A DNA stretch of 64,000 nucleotides from Sulfurimonas hongkongensis (GCF_000445475.1 NZ_AUPZ01000007.1:211432-275431), one strand, 5' to 3'; shown: positions 30,001 through 38,634, numbered from the stretch's first letter. Numbers and translations: made by a program. Notes: a model not told the origin generated them from the sequence alone.

Positions 30001-30828
30001 GCTACAACACAAAATTTCGACAAAGATTCTTGGGAAAATCCTGTGAATGTCAGTATAACACTACCTACAGTGATAGGAATGACTCCAAATAAAAATGAAC
30101 TTGATTTAGGACTAAATCTTGATTTTGTCAATGGTGTCAAAAATATTTTAAGCAATGATTCAAACCTATCTTTTAATTTTAATAGAGAAGTAAATAAAAC
30201 CATAAATCCATTTGTTATAGAAGGGGGAGACACCAACTTAACTGCTATCTCACAATATAGTGCTTCAGGTACCACAAAAGATATTACTGGTACAAATACA
30301 GCAGCAAATAAAGCCACATTTATATATGGCCGCACTCACGCACCAAGACAGAGATATACAGATAATAGTGGTAGTGCTTTAATATACTTTGAAGCCTATT
30401 GTTTTGGTACAGATGCAAATGGTGTAAGTTGCGATAAATTACTTCTTCCAAATGGTTTAAACTCCAGAAACACAAATGATCTAAGATGGTTTGTAAATTC
30501 ACAACATGATACTAATCACGGTGTTATAGGTAATGTTGTAGAAAAAAATGCTTTAGGAAGAGTTAATCCTACAGGGCAAACAGGTATAAATTCAGTTACT
30601 ACAGTTGATATGACCTATACTGAAGACCAAGGTTATCCATACAAAACAACAATGGAAAATAATGCTTCAAGCTGGTTAATACATAATGAACATGATGCAG
30701 GTGCTACAACGAATCAATTCCCTGTAGAATTTTCCAAAGCAAGTAGCGAGTGGAGTGGTAAGCATGAAACAGACACAACTACAAATGATCATAATGCGAC
30801 CAATACGAATAGGAGAAGCATGTGGTAA
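27046..30828 (+). CDS. Large secreted MshQ-like surface protein
   Basis: A 1260-residue exported protein with a hydrophobic signal segment (about 8-29). Residues about 30-150 (IEPNN start, then Tyr-Asp-Tyr-Tyr and a beta-sandwich pattern) resemble a PPC-type domain. About 165-480 has the WAAIYAQG... and WTLVVIYESDNISLKNISVF pattern common in surface proteins with DUF11-like repeats; 480-640 looks DUF11-like. The C-terminal half contains FIPSHFALSG and SSWLIHNEHDAGATTNQFPV, typical of DUF6701/MshQ proteins found in MSHA-type pilus loci. Many paired Cys fit an oxidising compartment. Three prepilin genes follow with overlaps. It is probably a pilus-tip or surface adhesin; function is inferred. 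Confidence 0.75.
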   Translation: MKVLSPLLGLFKKIFPILLFFLVTLLYADIEPNNSCAKEEIISELHNKTISVSHAESGSVQKNSDTYDYYKFTAGISGNVNISLTTNKTNNSIIVGSSCEGSNYYSDITNSNTKIAPAFSVTAGTTIHIRIERRYATTMTYNLNISIDDGTITTSQRNFTLRNPANSRNILGDYQVIGNTVLCVKKDGSCYDYTKSSANHNLDLKFIDVDNTNNTFNNSSQAKLSIPPSAKVKWAAIYAQGHILNKNQSQTVAILKDPMKITVPSISGTISSIPKQIDLYPRSGSNGYTYSTYSDIPELVGLEGSAINGMVTVANVKAYEGKEDSGLGNYGAWTLVVIYESDNISLKNISVFDGYRIIKDETGFNDIAINIDGFITPTSGNIVSRVSIFAGEGDKNIVGDKLYLNDTQIGNKGNAFYSHITSDIVRNPSYSNNQGIDIQTFDVGTNGLNLIKNSDYNARIKFSSTGDHYYPSLAIFSTELYEPRVCYKQEFFNELGDPIVEDIKVGDTITVHTWISNMKKDSLDVNLETADKVEITVELDNENFEYIPNTIKIKNVYELDFSNKTDAIKDDIADFLFDTNTTKWRVGTGANSTNGGELTPNITASNDNKAFVEFQVKLLQEGDIHINNIYKVSYENPQLGVRFGDESPINIGVCADIDTALAIGGVLGKFNVVNENGGNGSFNDPSSPETYLNTQVVNRPFNVKILSLNENGTALKPFTGNVSVSLIENPYDGSCGNSEICKQAKCENAVPISATKDITFNGSYVVEQFNYIKATKSALFRVNYGTANDPKFACSIDGFAIRPDRFELSAPAGEHIELLTSAKNYNFSLIAAQYGNNMPSSEYNVANVDSSSIALKKILYMPDGSDGTAVLNGSLNYTSTSFNIVDGSANNVVGINFTDVGRVNIKMIDKTWAKYDIDNGDTIESCDSQGAWVCGDINATFIPSHFALSGVELHNNSGSTFTYISDDLNISAPYSVVLTAQNALNATTQNFDKDSWENPVNVSITLPTVIGMTPNKNELDLGLNLDFVNGVKNILSNDSNLSFNFNREVNKTINPFVIEGGDTNLTAISQYSASGTTKDITGTNTAANKATFIYGRTHAPRQRYTDNSGSALIYFEAYCFGTDANGVSCDKLLLPNGLNSRNTNDLRWFVNSQHDTNHGVIGNVVEKNALGRVNPTGQTGINSVTTVDMTYTEDQGYPYKTTMENNASSWLIHNEHDAGATTNQFPVEFSKASSEWSGKHETDTTTNDHNATNTNRRSMW

Positions 30829-31445
30829 AGAGAACAAAGCAACCAAATAGAGGAGCTTTTACACTAATAGAATTAATTTTTGCTATTGTAATTATTTCTA
30901 TATCTGTCGTCTCTCTGCCGATGATGATTCAAGTCAACAATAAAAGCATGGAAGATAGTATGGTTCAAGAAGCTATCTTTGCAGCTTCTGCTGAACTTAT
31001 GGGTGCGTCTGCGGGGTACTGGGATGCAAACTCCATGGCTGATAATGCTGTAAGTAATCTCTCAAGAGTTATCGACATTGGCTCTACTTGCGAAAACAAT
31101 AGCAGTAGTCCAACAAACAGGCTTAGACCTGGACATATAGCCCAGCCTCTGCATAGAAGATGTGTAGATGATTTAATTACAGTTGTTTCTCCAGCAAATA
31201 CTTTAAGCAACACCTATCCAAATCTAAATAATGCTGAGCATATAAGTAAGCCAATATTTCTTAACCCTAATCCGCAAACAAGTGGATATAAAAACGATTA
31301 TAATAGCTCTCTAGATATCGTACAAGCAGACAATATTAAATTTATTGAAATCAATGTAACAGATACGGCTGGAAACTTAGTAACTAGACTTAGAATGCAG
31401 AGTGCTAACATCGGCGAAATAGACTACTATAAGAGGACCTTTTAG
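30822..31445 (+). CDS. Prepilin-type pseudopilin (PilV/GspI-like)
   Basis: A 207-residue protein with a class III signal: short basic leader ending RGA, then FTLIELIFAIVIISISVVSL, with Glu at +5. Ala rather than Gly sits at -1, a common form in Campylobacterota. The hydrophobic helix is followed by a globular domain with two Cys. The GTG start has an AGGAG ribosome site 6 bases upstream and overlaps the end of the large surface-protein gene. It is probably a minor pilin of a type IV pilus or type II secretion-like machine. Confidence 0.88.
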   Translation: MVKRTKQPNRGAFTLIELIFAIVIISISVVSLPMMIQVNNKSMEDSMVQEAIFAASAELMGASAGYWDANSMADNAVSNLSRVIDIGSTCENNSSSPTNRLRPGHIAQPLHRRCVDDLITVVSPANTLSNTYPNLNNAEHISKPIFLNPNPQTSGYKNDYNSSLDIVQADNIKFIEINVTDTAGNLVTRLRMQSANIGEIDYYKRTF

Positions 31446-32326
31446 TGAAAAATCGTTTTGCATTTACAATGATAGAACTCATCTTTGTGATAGTGATAAT
31501 GGGAATTTTGGCTAAGTTTGGTGTAGAGTTTTTAGCACAAGCTTATAATAATTTTATACTCTCAAAAACCAACAATGCCCTACAATCCCAAAGCGCTGCG
31601 GCAGTAGAGACTATCGCTTCAAGGTTACAGTATCGCATTAAAGACTCTATAATTGCCAGAGAAAATGCTCTAAACTTTCAAGCACTCCCAAGCTCTACTT
31701 ATGGAGATAACGCTAGAGTTTTAGAGTGGGTAGCGAGTGATATAGAGGGTTTTCGTGGTAACAAATGGCCACTATGGAGCGGTATTATAGACTTAAATGC
31801 TTCAACAGCTACTCTTTTGAAGTCTCCAGAGACAAACACAACAGCACTAAATGCACAGATTGAATCACTCTCTTATAATGATTCTACTATTAATGATGCG
31901 GCTTTGTATTTCGTAGGCTCTGATAGTGATATAAATGGATATGGTTGGGGTGGAGCTATAACAGATCAAAATTCTGTAATGCATCCCATTAGAGCTGGTA
32001 GTATTGATGAGTTTGTTCCTGTTCGTGGAGATAATGGAAATGCTAACGATTTTGTGGGGATTGATGTATATGAGTACTATCAACTAGCCTGGACAGCTTA
32101 TGCTGTGGTTCACTCAGCTGATGGTAACTTAACCCTGCATTATGACTATCAGCCATGGCAAGGAGAGAGTTATATTGGTGCCAATACTAAAAGAGCGTTG
32201 ATTATGCAAAATGTAAGCACATTTAGATTTAAAGCCATCGGCTCTGTTGTTAAGATACAAGTATGTGTAGATGGTAATATTACAGATGGAGGTTACTCTA
32301 TATGCAAAGAAAAAACTATATTTTAA
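31445..32326 (+). CDS. Prepilin-type pseudopilin (PilW/GspJ-like)
   Basis: A 293-residue protein with an N-terminal prepilin signal: KNRFA then FTMIELIFVIVIMGILAKFG, with Ala at -1 and Glu at +5. A long extracellular domain follows, with two late Cys (QVCVDG, YSICKE). The GTG start shares its first base with the stop of the previous gene, and GAGGA precedes it. Size and position second in a pilin trio suggest a PilW/GspJ-type minor pseudopilin; the partner ATPase, platform protein and prepilin peptidase are not in the window. Confidence 0.88.
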   Translation: MKNRFAFTMIELIFVIVIMGILAKFGVEFLAQAYNNFILSKTNNALQSQSAAAVETIASRLQYRIKDSIIARENALNFQALPSSTYGDNARVLEWVASDIEGFRGNKWPLWSGIIDLNASTATLLKSPETNTTALNAQIESLSYNDSTINDAALYFVGSDSDINGYGWGGAITDQNSVMHPIRAGSIDEFVPVRGDNGNANDFVGIDVYEYYQLAWTAYAVVHSADGNLTLHYDYQPWQGESYIGANTKRALIMQNVSTFRFKAIGSVVKIQVCVDGNITDGGYSICKEKTIF

Positions 32327-32754
32327 ATAGAAAAAAAGTACAGTATCGTTCTGGTTTTGCTATGATGATGGCCATTATTGTAATAGTTATCATCTCAACT
32401 ATTATGGCTCTCTCTCTATCTTTAACTACACAAACTGCTAAAAGAACAACTGATATTTATCTCTATGAACAAGCTGTTTTGTATTCCAAGAGTGCAGCAG
32501 AGTTGGCACTTTTAGAGATTGCGCAAAATGGCTCATGTACAACGATTGCGCCATACACTTTAGATGGAATATATGATATTAATGTTACTCTAAAATATGT
32601 TTATAAAGGGCTTACTTGTGGTGGAGACAATGATTATTTTACAACCATACAGACAGACGAACAAAACGGCTCAGTACTAATGGATATAACAGTAACAACC
32701 AATGAGGGAACTGAACCCATCCGTTATTTCAGAAGAAGCATTCAAAAATTATAG
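32302..32754 (+). CDS. PilX/GspK-type pseudopilin
   Basis: A 150-residue protein. After a basic leader YRSG comes FAMMMAIIVIVIISTIMALS, with Gly at -1 but no Glu at +5, as in GspK/PilX tip pseudopilins that cap the fibre. The helix continues into a small C-terminal domain with two Cys pairs' worth of residues (GSCTTIA, GLTCGGD). It overlaps the previous gene by 25 bases and ends the four-gene cluster. Confidence 0.82.
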   Translation: MQRKNYILNRKKVQYRSGFAMMMAIIVIVIISTIMALSLSLTTQTAKRTTDIYLYEQAVLYSKSAAELALLEIAQNGSCTTIAPYTLDGIYDINVTLKYVYKGLTCGGDNDYFTTIQTDEQNGSVLMDITVTTNEGTEPIRYFRRSIQKL

Positions 32755-32774
32755 GTATAATAAAGTTTTAATGC

Positions 32775-32780
32775 TATAAT
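32775..32780 (+). promoter_or_regulatory. -10 box of the long HPF gene
   Basis: Perfect TATAAT in the context TGCTATAATTCC, 28 bases before the ATG. A second TATAAT lies at 32756-32761. Confidence 0.55.
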
Positions 32781-32808
32781 TCCAAAATTAATTTTTAAAG
32801 GACTATAA

Positions 32809-33342
32809 ATGAATATTTCTCTTACGGGAAGACATTTAGAACTAACTGAGCCTATCAAAGCTCATATAAACACTTCTATTGAGACATTGTCTAAGTACAA
32901 GATGGATATTATCGCTGTAAACGTTGTAGTATCTACCCAAACCAAAAAGGGTAAAGAACACTCTGTAGTTGAGTTTGTTATAAATCTTGCACACAAAAAC
33001 TCTGTTGTTATCAAACAAAGCGATGGTGATCTCTACGCTGCTGTTGACCTCGCAATAGCAAGAGCACAAAAAGCTCTTCGTCGTATCCACGACAAAGAGG
33101 TGACTCATCGTCAGACTGGCATTAACGAAATGAAATCAGAGAATGTAGATGTAAAGGCTCAAGCAGTAGCTAATGAAGATGAGATTATTCCAGTAGAATT
33201 AGACCTCTACAAACCTCGTGAAGTTGAAGATGTTTTAAACGACCTAAAAGACAGTGGTAAAATGTTTGAAATATTTTTAGACAATGAAGATAAAACTCGT
33301 GTTCTATATAAAAGAAATGACGGTAAATTCGGCTTGTATTAA
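32809..33342 (+). CDS. hpf: Long-form ribosome hibernation promoting factor
   Basis: A 177-residue protein with an N-terminal ribosome-binding HPF/YfiA domain (about 1-95; LTGRHLELTEPIKAHINTSI, ending ALRRIHDKEV) and a C-terminal domain (about 122-177; PVELDLYKPREVEDVL...FLDNEDKTRVLYKRNDGKFGLY) that dimerises 70S ribosomes in long HPFs. It stores inactive 100S ribosomes in stationary phase. It is monocistronic with its own -10 box and followed by palindromic repeats. A short paralogue lies at 45466. Confidence 0.93.
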   Translation: MNISLTGRHLELTEPIKAHINTSIETLSKYKMDIIAVNVVVSTQTKKGKEHSVVEFVINLAHKNSVVIKQSDGDLYAAVDLAIARAQKALRRIHDKEVTHRQTGINEMKSENVDVKAQAVANEDEIIPVELDLYKPREVEDVLNDLKDSGKMFEIFLDNEDKTRVLYKRNDGKFGLY

Positions 33343-33358
33343 GCCCTTTTCATCTGCT

Positions 33359-33460
33359 TGGAAGCGAGGTTTTAACCTCGCAGATAGGCTTTTAAAGCCA
33401 CACAGGGCGAAGCTCATCGTGGATAATGCCATTGGTTAGCATTCCTAAAAGCATCGCTTC
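33359..33460. repeat. Intergenic palindromic repeat locus 1
   Basis: It contains GCGAGGTT-TT-AACCTCGC (33364-33381), a smaller GGCTTT/AAAGCC palindrome, and a 36-base block at 33415-33450 that recurs in reverse orientation at 38681-38716 with one mismatch. It fills the gap between the hpf and recG stops, where it may also act as a two-way transcription end. Confidence 0.8.
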
Positions 33461-33467
33461 CGAAGTT

Positions 33468-35255
33468 TTATTTTAAATCCTCTTTTACACACTTAACTAT
33501 CTCTTCATCTTCTGCCAAATCAATCCACTTAAACTGACTTCCACTCTGAGTTGCACCCTTTAGCAAATCTCCACCTTTTCTAAACTTCAAATCAAGATTT
33601 GCAATATCAAAACCACTAGTAGTCTCTACAAATCTCTCTAATCTATCAGAGCTCTTTTGGTTCGTATAGAGATAGCAATAACCTTGAAGTCCAGTTCTAC
33701 TCACTCTTCCTCTTAGCTGATGCAGAGTTGAAAGCCCCAATCTCTCAGCACCAACAATAACCACAGTGCTTAGTCGTGGAAGAGAGATGCCAACCTCTAC
33801 AACAGTTGTAGCTATAAGGATGTCGCCTCTGGCTCTAAAGTCTAGTAAAACTTCCTCTTTTTGTTTGTCTTTGCCATGGGTTACATAGACATTTTTGAAA
33901 TTTTTCTCCCAATAGCCTCTTGCTTCTTCTATACTTTGATACTCTAAAACCTCACTTTGCTCAACTAGAGGATAGACTAAGAGCACTTGATTGTTTTTGC
34001 TTATCTCCTCTTTTATATGGGCAAGTAACTCTTTAAAGTCACTCTTATGTATAACTCTGCTTGAGATATTTTTTGTAAATGGAGTAGTTGTGATGAGACT
34101 TACATCTATGTGAGCTGTCTCTATCATGGCTTGAGTTCTAGGAATGGGGGTAGCGCTAAATTGTAAAAAATGAGGTTTTAACTCTCCCTCGCTTATGACT
34201 TTCTCTAGCAAGTTTCTTTGAGCAGTTCCAAAACGATGTTGTTCATCAACCATAACTAAAGCAGCATCTGGGAGTTCTCTGTGTAGTAGGGCATGGGTTC
34301 CTATGATAAAATCATACTTAGATAAATCTAGTTTTTTAGATTTGTTTGTAACTAAAGTAGACTTTACCTTTGGAAGATATTTTTGTGCTTCTTCATAGAG
34401 TTGGTTTGCCAAAATAGTAGTTGGTGCCATCAAAATTGAGCGATGAGGTAACATCATAAAAGCAGATGCAAGGATAACCATAGTCTTACCACTTCCAACA
34501 TCTCCAACTATCATTCGCTTTGAAGCTACATCTTTTGCAAAGTCTTTTTGAATATCTTCTATTGTTTGTGTCTGCTCATTTGTTAGAGTAAAGGGAAGCG
34601 TTGAAGCCCACGACTTAAACTCAGACTCTACACTCACTAAAGGCTTAAAGTATCTTCTCTTTTTAGAGAGTCTCTTCATATAGCAAAAAAGTTCTAAATA
34701 CTTTAGTGCATCTAGAGTTTTTATATCTAGCTCTTTTAGGTTTAAAAGGGTTTTAGGAAAGTGCAAAGATAAAATTTCTTTTGCGATTGCTTCTTTTAAG
34801 CCCTCATTTACAAGAGTCTCTAATGTGAGGTTATTTTGAATGAGGCGAAGCATCACATCACTTCTTAAGGCTGATTTATACTTTGGAGTTATGGCACCAA
34901 TATTTGCAGTTTTTCTTGGCATTGCCATACTGCAAAGTCCAGCATTACAGTTTATAACTCCATAAAAGTAGTCTCTTTCTCCTACTTTAAACTGATGTAG
35001 CATATATGGTTTTGGACGAAATAAAACACCGCCTATTGTGTGACCAAAGTTGTGTGCAAAAAAAGTTATCTGGATGGAGTTTGCAGAGCGAAAAACTGAC
35101 TCAACTGTGGCATCTATAAGTTGTGGTTTTGCTATCTCTATCTGAGAGTGTAGTGTTAAATCTTCATAAGAGTGAGGAATATTTAAAGCGAGTTCGCACC
35201 AAGAGTTGACACCGAGCTTTTTAAACTTTACTTCTATATCTTTTGTGAGATTCAT
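33468..35255 (-). CDS. recG: ATP-dependent DNA helicase RecG
   Basis: A 595-residue branch-migrating helicase that rescues stalled forks and processes recombination intermediates. It has an N-terminal OB/wedge region (about 30-110), Walker A in IVGDVGSGKTMV (about 243-254), the DEQH box in LVMVDEQHRFG, FSATPIPRTQA as motif III, and the C-terminal motifs VVEVGISLPRLSTVVI and LHQLRGRVSRTG. It is about 100 residues shorter than E. coli RecG, mainly at the N-terminus, which is usual in this phylum. Confidence 0.95.
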   Translation of the reverse strand: MNLTKDIEVKFKKLGVNSWCELALNIPHSYEDLTLHSQIEIAKPQLIDATVESVFRSANSIQITFFAHNFGHTIGGVLFRPKPYMLHQFKVGERDYFYGVINCNAGLCSMAMPRKTANIGAITPKYKSALRSDVMLRLIQNNLTLETLVNEGLKEAIAKEILSLHFPKTLLNLKELDIKTLDALKYLELFCYMKRLSKKRRYFKPLVSVESEFKSWASTLPFTLTNEQTQTIEDIQKDFAKDVASKRMIVGDVGSGKTMVILASAFMMLPHRSILMAPTTILANQLYEEAQKYLPKVKSTLVTNKSKKLDLSKYDFIIGTHALLHRELPDAALVMVDEQHRFGTAQRNLLEKVISEGELKPHFLQFSATPIPRTQAMIETAHIDVSLITTTPFTKNISSRVIHKSDFKELLAHIKEEISKNNQVLLVYPLVEQSEVLEYQSIEEARGYWEKNFKNVYVTHGKDKQKEEVLLDFRARGDILIATTVVEVGISLPRLSTVVIVGAERLGLSTLHQLRGRVSRTGLQGYCYLYTNQKSSDRLERFVETTSGFDIANLDLKFRKGGDLLKGATQSGSQFKWIDLAEDEEIVKCVKEDLK

Positions 35256-35347
35256 CTTATATCCTTAAGTACCTAATGCTACCTTGTTTTATAAATCTCA
35301 CGCAAAAATATTGCATAGTGTCATATAATGCTAATGAAAATTTAGCA

Positions 35348-36634
35348 TCATTTGGTAACTATGGCAAAACTCAGGTTTAAAATCTCTTTGTGGTTTTTGA
35401 TAAACTCATTTAAATCTTTGAGTTTTAGCTTTTTTATAAGCTCTAGCTCTTTTTGTGAATGTCCGAGTTCTTGACCTTTATAAAACTCCATAAATGTACG
35501 GTTTAGTCTTTGGCTCATTGTCTCAGCTCTAAGGGGTTCACTTCCTAGTAAAAACTTTTTAGTCTGTTCTAGCTCATCTTCTGTTACACCATTTTTTACA
35601 AACTCTGCAATAACTTCTTTAACACTATTTTGTGCAACTTCTAGTGAATCTAGTTTTGTTTGTAAATAACCGCTCATATAGCTACTTGATTTGCTAACAC
35701 TCAGTCTTGCATAAGCAGAATAAGCCAAGCCTTGCTTTACTCTTATCTCTTCCATCAGACGTGATCCAAAACCACCAGTCCCAAGTATAAAAGTAGCTAC
35801 TTTAGCTTTGTAATAATCCGCAGAATCATAGTCTATATTATAAGGCGAGCCAAAATACATATAAGCCTGCTCAGTCTCTCTTTTTAGGATACTCTCTTCT
35901 ACTTTTTTATTTACCTCATAGTGAGCAAGTTTTTTTAACTCTCCCTTTGGCATTGAAGCTATTATCTTTTGTATCTCTTTTTTTGCTTTTTCTATATCTA
36001 CATCGCCACCAATTGCAACTATAAGTCTTGAGCTAACTAGATGCTCTTTGATAAAACTCTTTACATCTTCAAGCTCAATGCTCTCTACACTCTCTAAGGT
36101 TCCAGATGATGGATTTGCAAGTGGAGTATCTTTAAACAAAAGTCTCTTTAGTTCATTTGAAGCTACATAGTCAAAGTTGTTTTGCTTAGAGCTTAGTGAA
36201 CCTAGAGTTGTGGTTTTGACCTTTTTAAGTGCATCTTCGCTTATGTTTGGATCACTTAAAAGTGCTTGAAGCTTTTTAAGCCCAGTATCAAACTCCTCTT
36301 TTAAACAACCAAGCTCCATCACAAAAGTCTCAGTTCCAGCATGTGATGAGATATGTATAGCCTTGCTCTCTAGTGACTCTGCAAAAGCAGATGAACCAAG
36401 CTCTTTTGTGCCCTCTCCAAGTATTTTTGCACTAAACTTTGCAAGACCTGCCTTTTTAGTGTCTGTTATGCTTCCACTATTTTCGAAGATAAACTGCATG
36501 CTAACTAAAGGAAGCCTTCTATCCTCTTCAAAAATTATTGGGACTTTAAAGTCTTGTGTCTCTATATATTGTATTGTCGCTGCCATTATTATTTGTCCCA
36601 TCATTAGTAAAGTAAAAAAAATCTTTTTTATCAT
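35348..36634 (-). CDS. M16-family peptidase homologue, probably inactive
   Basis: A 428-residue periplasmic protein from the chosen ATG (signal peptide MIKKIFFTLLMMGQIIMAA); an in-frame ATG 48 bases upstream lacks a signal. It has the two-lobed M16 fold: LPLVSMQFIFENSGSITDTKKAGL, then a C-terminal half with LGTGGFGSRLMEEIRVKQGLAYSA, a typical M16 stretch (about 28 residues) around 285-310. The zinc motif HxxEH should sit after KAGLA, but the sequence reads KFSAKILGEG, with no His. Such members are usually non-catalytic partners. No active partner gene is adjacent. Confidence 0.82.
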   Translation of the reverse strand: MIKKIFFTLLMMGQIIMAATIQYIETQDFKVPIIFEEDRRLPLVSMQFIFENSGSITDTKKAGLAKFSAKILGEGTKELGSSAFAESLESKAIHISSHAGTETFVMELGCLKEEFDTGLKKLQALLSDPNISEDALKKVKTTTLGSLSSKQNNFDYVASNELKRLLFKDTPLANPSSGTLESVESIELEDVKSFIKEHLVSSRLIVAIGGDVDIEKAKKEIQKIIASMPKGELKKLAHYEVNKKVEESILKRETEQAYMYFGSPYNIDYDSADYYKAKVATFILGTGGFGSRLMEEIRVKQGLAYSAYARLSVSKSSSYMSGYLQTKLDSLEVAQNSVKEVIAEFVKNGVTEDELEQTKKFLLGSEPLRAETMSQRLNRTFMEFYKGQELGHSQKELELIKKLKLKDLNEFIKNHKEILNLSFAIVTK

Positions 36635-36709
36635 TTTATTATATTCTCCTATTTTCTGGGTAGAACCCAGTAAATATTCCAAAGCTTTAGAGCAAGGGCG
36701 AGATATTGC

Positions 36710-37759
36710 TTAAGCAAACCTCTCTAGCGTTTCATAAGCTGTATTTCTTATAGCTGGAATCTCACCTATATCTCTTATAAGATCTACCATCTGCCCTTTT
36801 GCCATCGAGTAAGCCGCTCCTGCACTGCTTACAACGTTTTCTTCCATCATAGTTGAGCCTAAGTCATTTGCTCCATATCGAAGTGCCATTTGACCGATAT
36901 ATGCACCTTGAGTTACCCAAGAACTCTGGATGTTTGGTACATTATCTAAGTATAGTCTTGCAACTGCTAAGAGTCTTAAATATCTGTTTGAAGATGGTTT
37001 GTCCATATCTGGAATGAGTCGCAGTAGTTCAGTGTTTTGTCCTTGAAAACTCCACATGATAAAAGCACGGAATCCACCCGTCTCATCTTGAAGTCGTCTT
37101 ATCATATCAAAATGCTCAATGATATCCTCATCACTCTCAACAGTTCCATACATCATAGTAGCTGTACTCATGATACCAAGTTTGTGAGCTTTTCTATGGA
37201 TATCTATCCAAACCTCTGAGTCTATCTTCTTTGGTGCGATGATATCACGAACCTTGTCACTGAGTATCTCAGCTCCAGCTCCAGGAATAGATGCCAAACC
37301 CTTGTCTTTTAGTCTTTGTAACACTTCTTCAACGCTTATGCGAGAGACCTTTGCTATAAAATCTATCTCGATGGATGAAAAACCATGAATAGTGATTTGT
37401 GGATATTTAGTATGGATGTGTTCAACTAAATCTTCATACCACTCTATCTTTAGTTTTGGATGTACACCGCCTTGAAAGAGGATTTGAGTCCCACCAATCT
37501 CTTGTAGTTCATCTATCTTTTCATCTATCTCATCAAATGTTAAAACATAAGCATCTCCGTCTTTTTCATGTCTATAAAAAGCACAAAATTTGCAATCAAC
37601 CCAACAAATATTTGTATAGTTTATATTTCTATCGACTACAAAAGTTGTCACACCTTTTGGATGCAACTCTTTTTTTCTTTTTGATGCCATGATACCGAGC
37701 TCTTTTAAGTCAGCGTTTTTGATTAAGTCTAGTGCTTCTTCTTTGCTTAGTCTTTTCAT
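36710..37759 (-). CDS. mqnC: Cyclic dehypoxanthine futalosine synthase
   Basis: A 349-residue radical SAM enzyme that cyclises dehypoxanthine futalosine in the alternative menaquinone pathway used by Campylobacterota. The 4Fe-4S site is CWVDCKFC (CxxxCxxC) after NINYTN, with FQGGVHP and PGAGAEIL following, as in MqnC/MqnE. The DRNINYTN...CAFYR pattern favours MqnC over MqnE. The AGGAG-less start lies just 3 bases after the nusB stop, so it follows ribH-nusB in one transcript. Confidence 0.9.
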   Translation of the reverse strand: MKRLSKEEALDLIKNADLKELGIMASKRKKELHPKGVTTFVVDRNINYTNICWVDCKFCAFYRHEKDGDAYVLTFDEIDEKIDELQEIGGTQILFQGGVHPKLKIEWYEDLVEHIHTKYPQITIHGFSSIEIDFIAKVSRISVEEVLQRLKDKGLASIPGAGAEILSDKVRDIIAPKKIDSEVWIDIHRKAHKLGIMSTATMMYGTVESDEDIIEHFDMIRRLQDETGGFRAFIMWSFQGQNTELLRLIPDMDKPSSNRYLRLLAVARLYLDNVPNIQSSWVTQGAYIGQMALRYGANDLGSTMMEENVVSSAGAAYSMAKGQMVDLIRDIGEIPAIRNTAYETLERFA

Positions 37760-37762
37760 AGT

Positions 37763-38170
37763 CTATGCAACTTCTTTATCTTTTGAGATGGCATCTAAGA
37801 CACCATTTATAAACTTAGGAGATTGCTCAGTTCCAAATGCTTTTGTAATCTCAACAGCTTCGTTGATGACTACAGCAGAATCAAGCTCACCAAATAAAAT
37901 CTCATAAGTTGCAAGTCTAAGAGTAGCCCTCTCAATGGATCCTAATCTCTCAAAATCCCAATCTTTTAAGTGCTTGATAATGGCCGCATCACAAGCCCCA
38001 AGATTTTGCATAACTCCATCAAAAAGACCTAATGCAAAGTCCCTTTGTTTGTTACGAATCTTTTTTTCTTCAAGTATCTCATCTGAGTGCTCAGCAATGC
38101 TTCCATTTCCTAGATCGTAAGCATAGAGTAGACTTACAACTGCCATTCTAGCGTGATGACGAGTAGCCAT
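37763..38170 (-). CDS. nusB: Transcription antitermination factor NusB
   Basis: A 135-residue all-helical RNA-binding factor that works with NusE on rRNA antitermination. It starts TRHHARMAVVSLLYAYDLG and contains WDFERLGSIERATLRLATYE and VVINEAVEITKAFGTEQSPKFINGVLD (about 27 residues), the NusB hallmark region. Length is standard. The start abuts the ribH stop, giving the common pair ribH-nusB. Confidence 0.96.
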   Translation of the reverse strand: MATRHHARMAVVSLLYAYDLGNGSIAEHSDEILEEKKIRNKQRDFALGLFDGVMQNLGACDAAIIKHLKDWDFERLGSIERATLRLATYEILFGELDSAVVINEAVEITKAFGTEQSPKFINGVLDAISKDKEVA

Positions 38171-38634
38171 TATAGTGACTCGTAAAGGTCAATCATCTCG
38201 ATAACCGTAGTCATAGCCTCAAAGCCTTTGTTTCCTGCTTTTGTTCCAGCGCGTTCAATCGCTTGCTCTATTGTGTCAGTAGTTAAAAGTCCAAAAGATA
38301 CTGGTTTTTGGTACTTTAAACTCATAGTTGCGATGCCTTTTGTAGCCTCAGCTGAGACATAATCAAAGTGCGGAGTTGCTCCACGGATAACTGCACCCAA
38401 AGCACAAACTGCATCGTATTTGCCCGATGCTAAAAGTTGATCAACTATCATAGGAAGCTCAAATGCACCTGGGACTAATACATGAGTAAGGTCGCTATCA
38501 TCTCCGCCATGACGAGCAAATGCATCTTTTGCACCCTCAACTAGCCTATCAACTATAAAGTGGTTCCATCTTGTACTAACTATGGCAATTTTTTTATCGT
38601 TTACTACTTTTAATTTACCTTCGATCAACTTCAT
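38170..38634 (-). CDS. ribH: 6,7-dimethyl-8-ribityllumazine synthase
   Basis: A 154-residue lumazine synthase, penultimate enzyme of riboflavin synthesis, forming an icosahedral or pentameric shell. [43 protein letters not shown] and [20 protein letters not shown] are all family signatures; the His in TPHFDYV is catalytic. It is the first gene of ribH-nusB-mqnC, with repeat-rich DNA upstream. Confidence 0.97.
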   Translation of the reverse strand: MKLIEGKLKVVNDKKIAIVSTRWNHFIVDRLVEGAKDAFARHGGDDSDLTHVLVPGAFELPMIVDQLLASGKYDAVCALGAVIRGATPHFDYVSAEATKGIATMSLKYQKPVSFGLLTTDTIEQAIERAGTKAGNKGFEAMTTVIEMIDLYESL

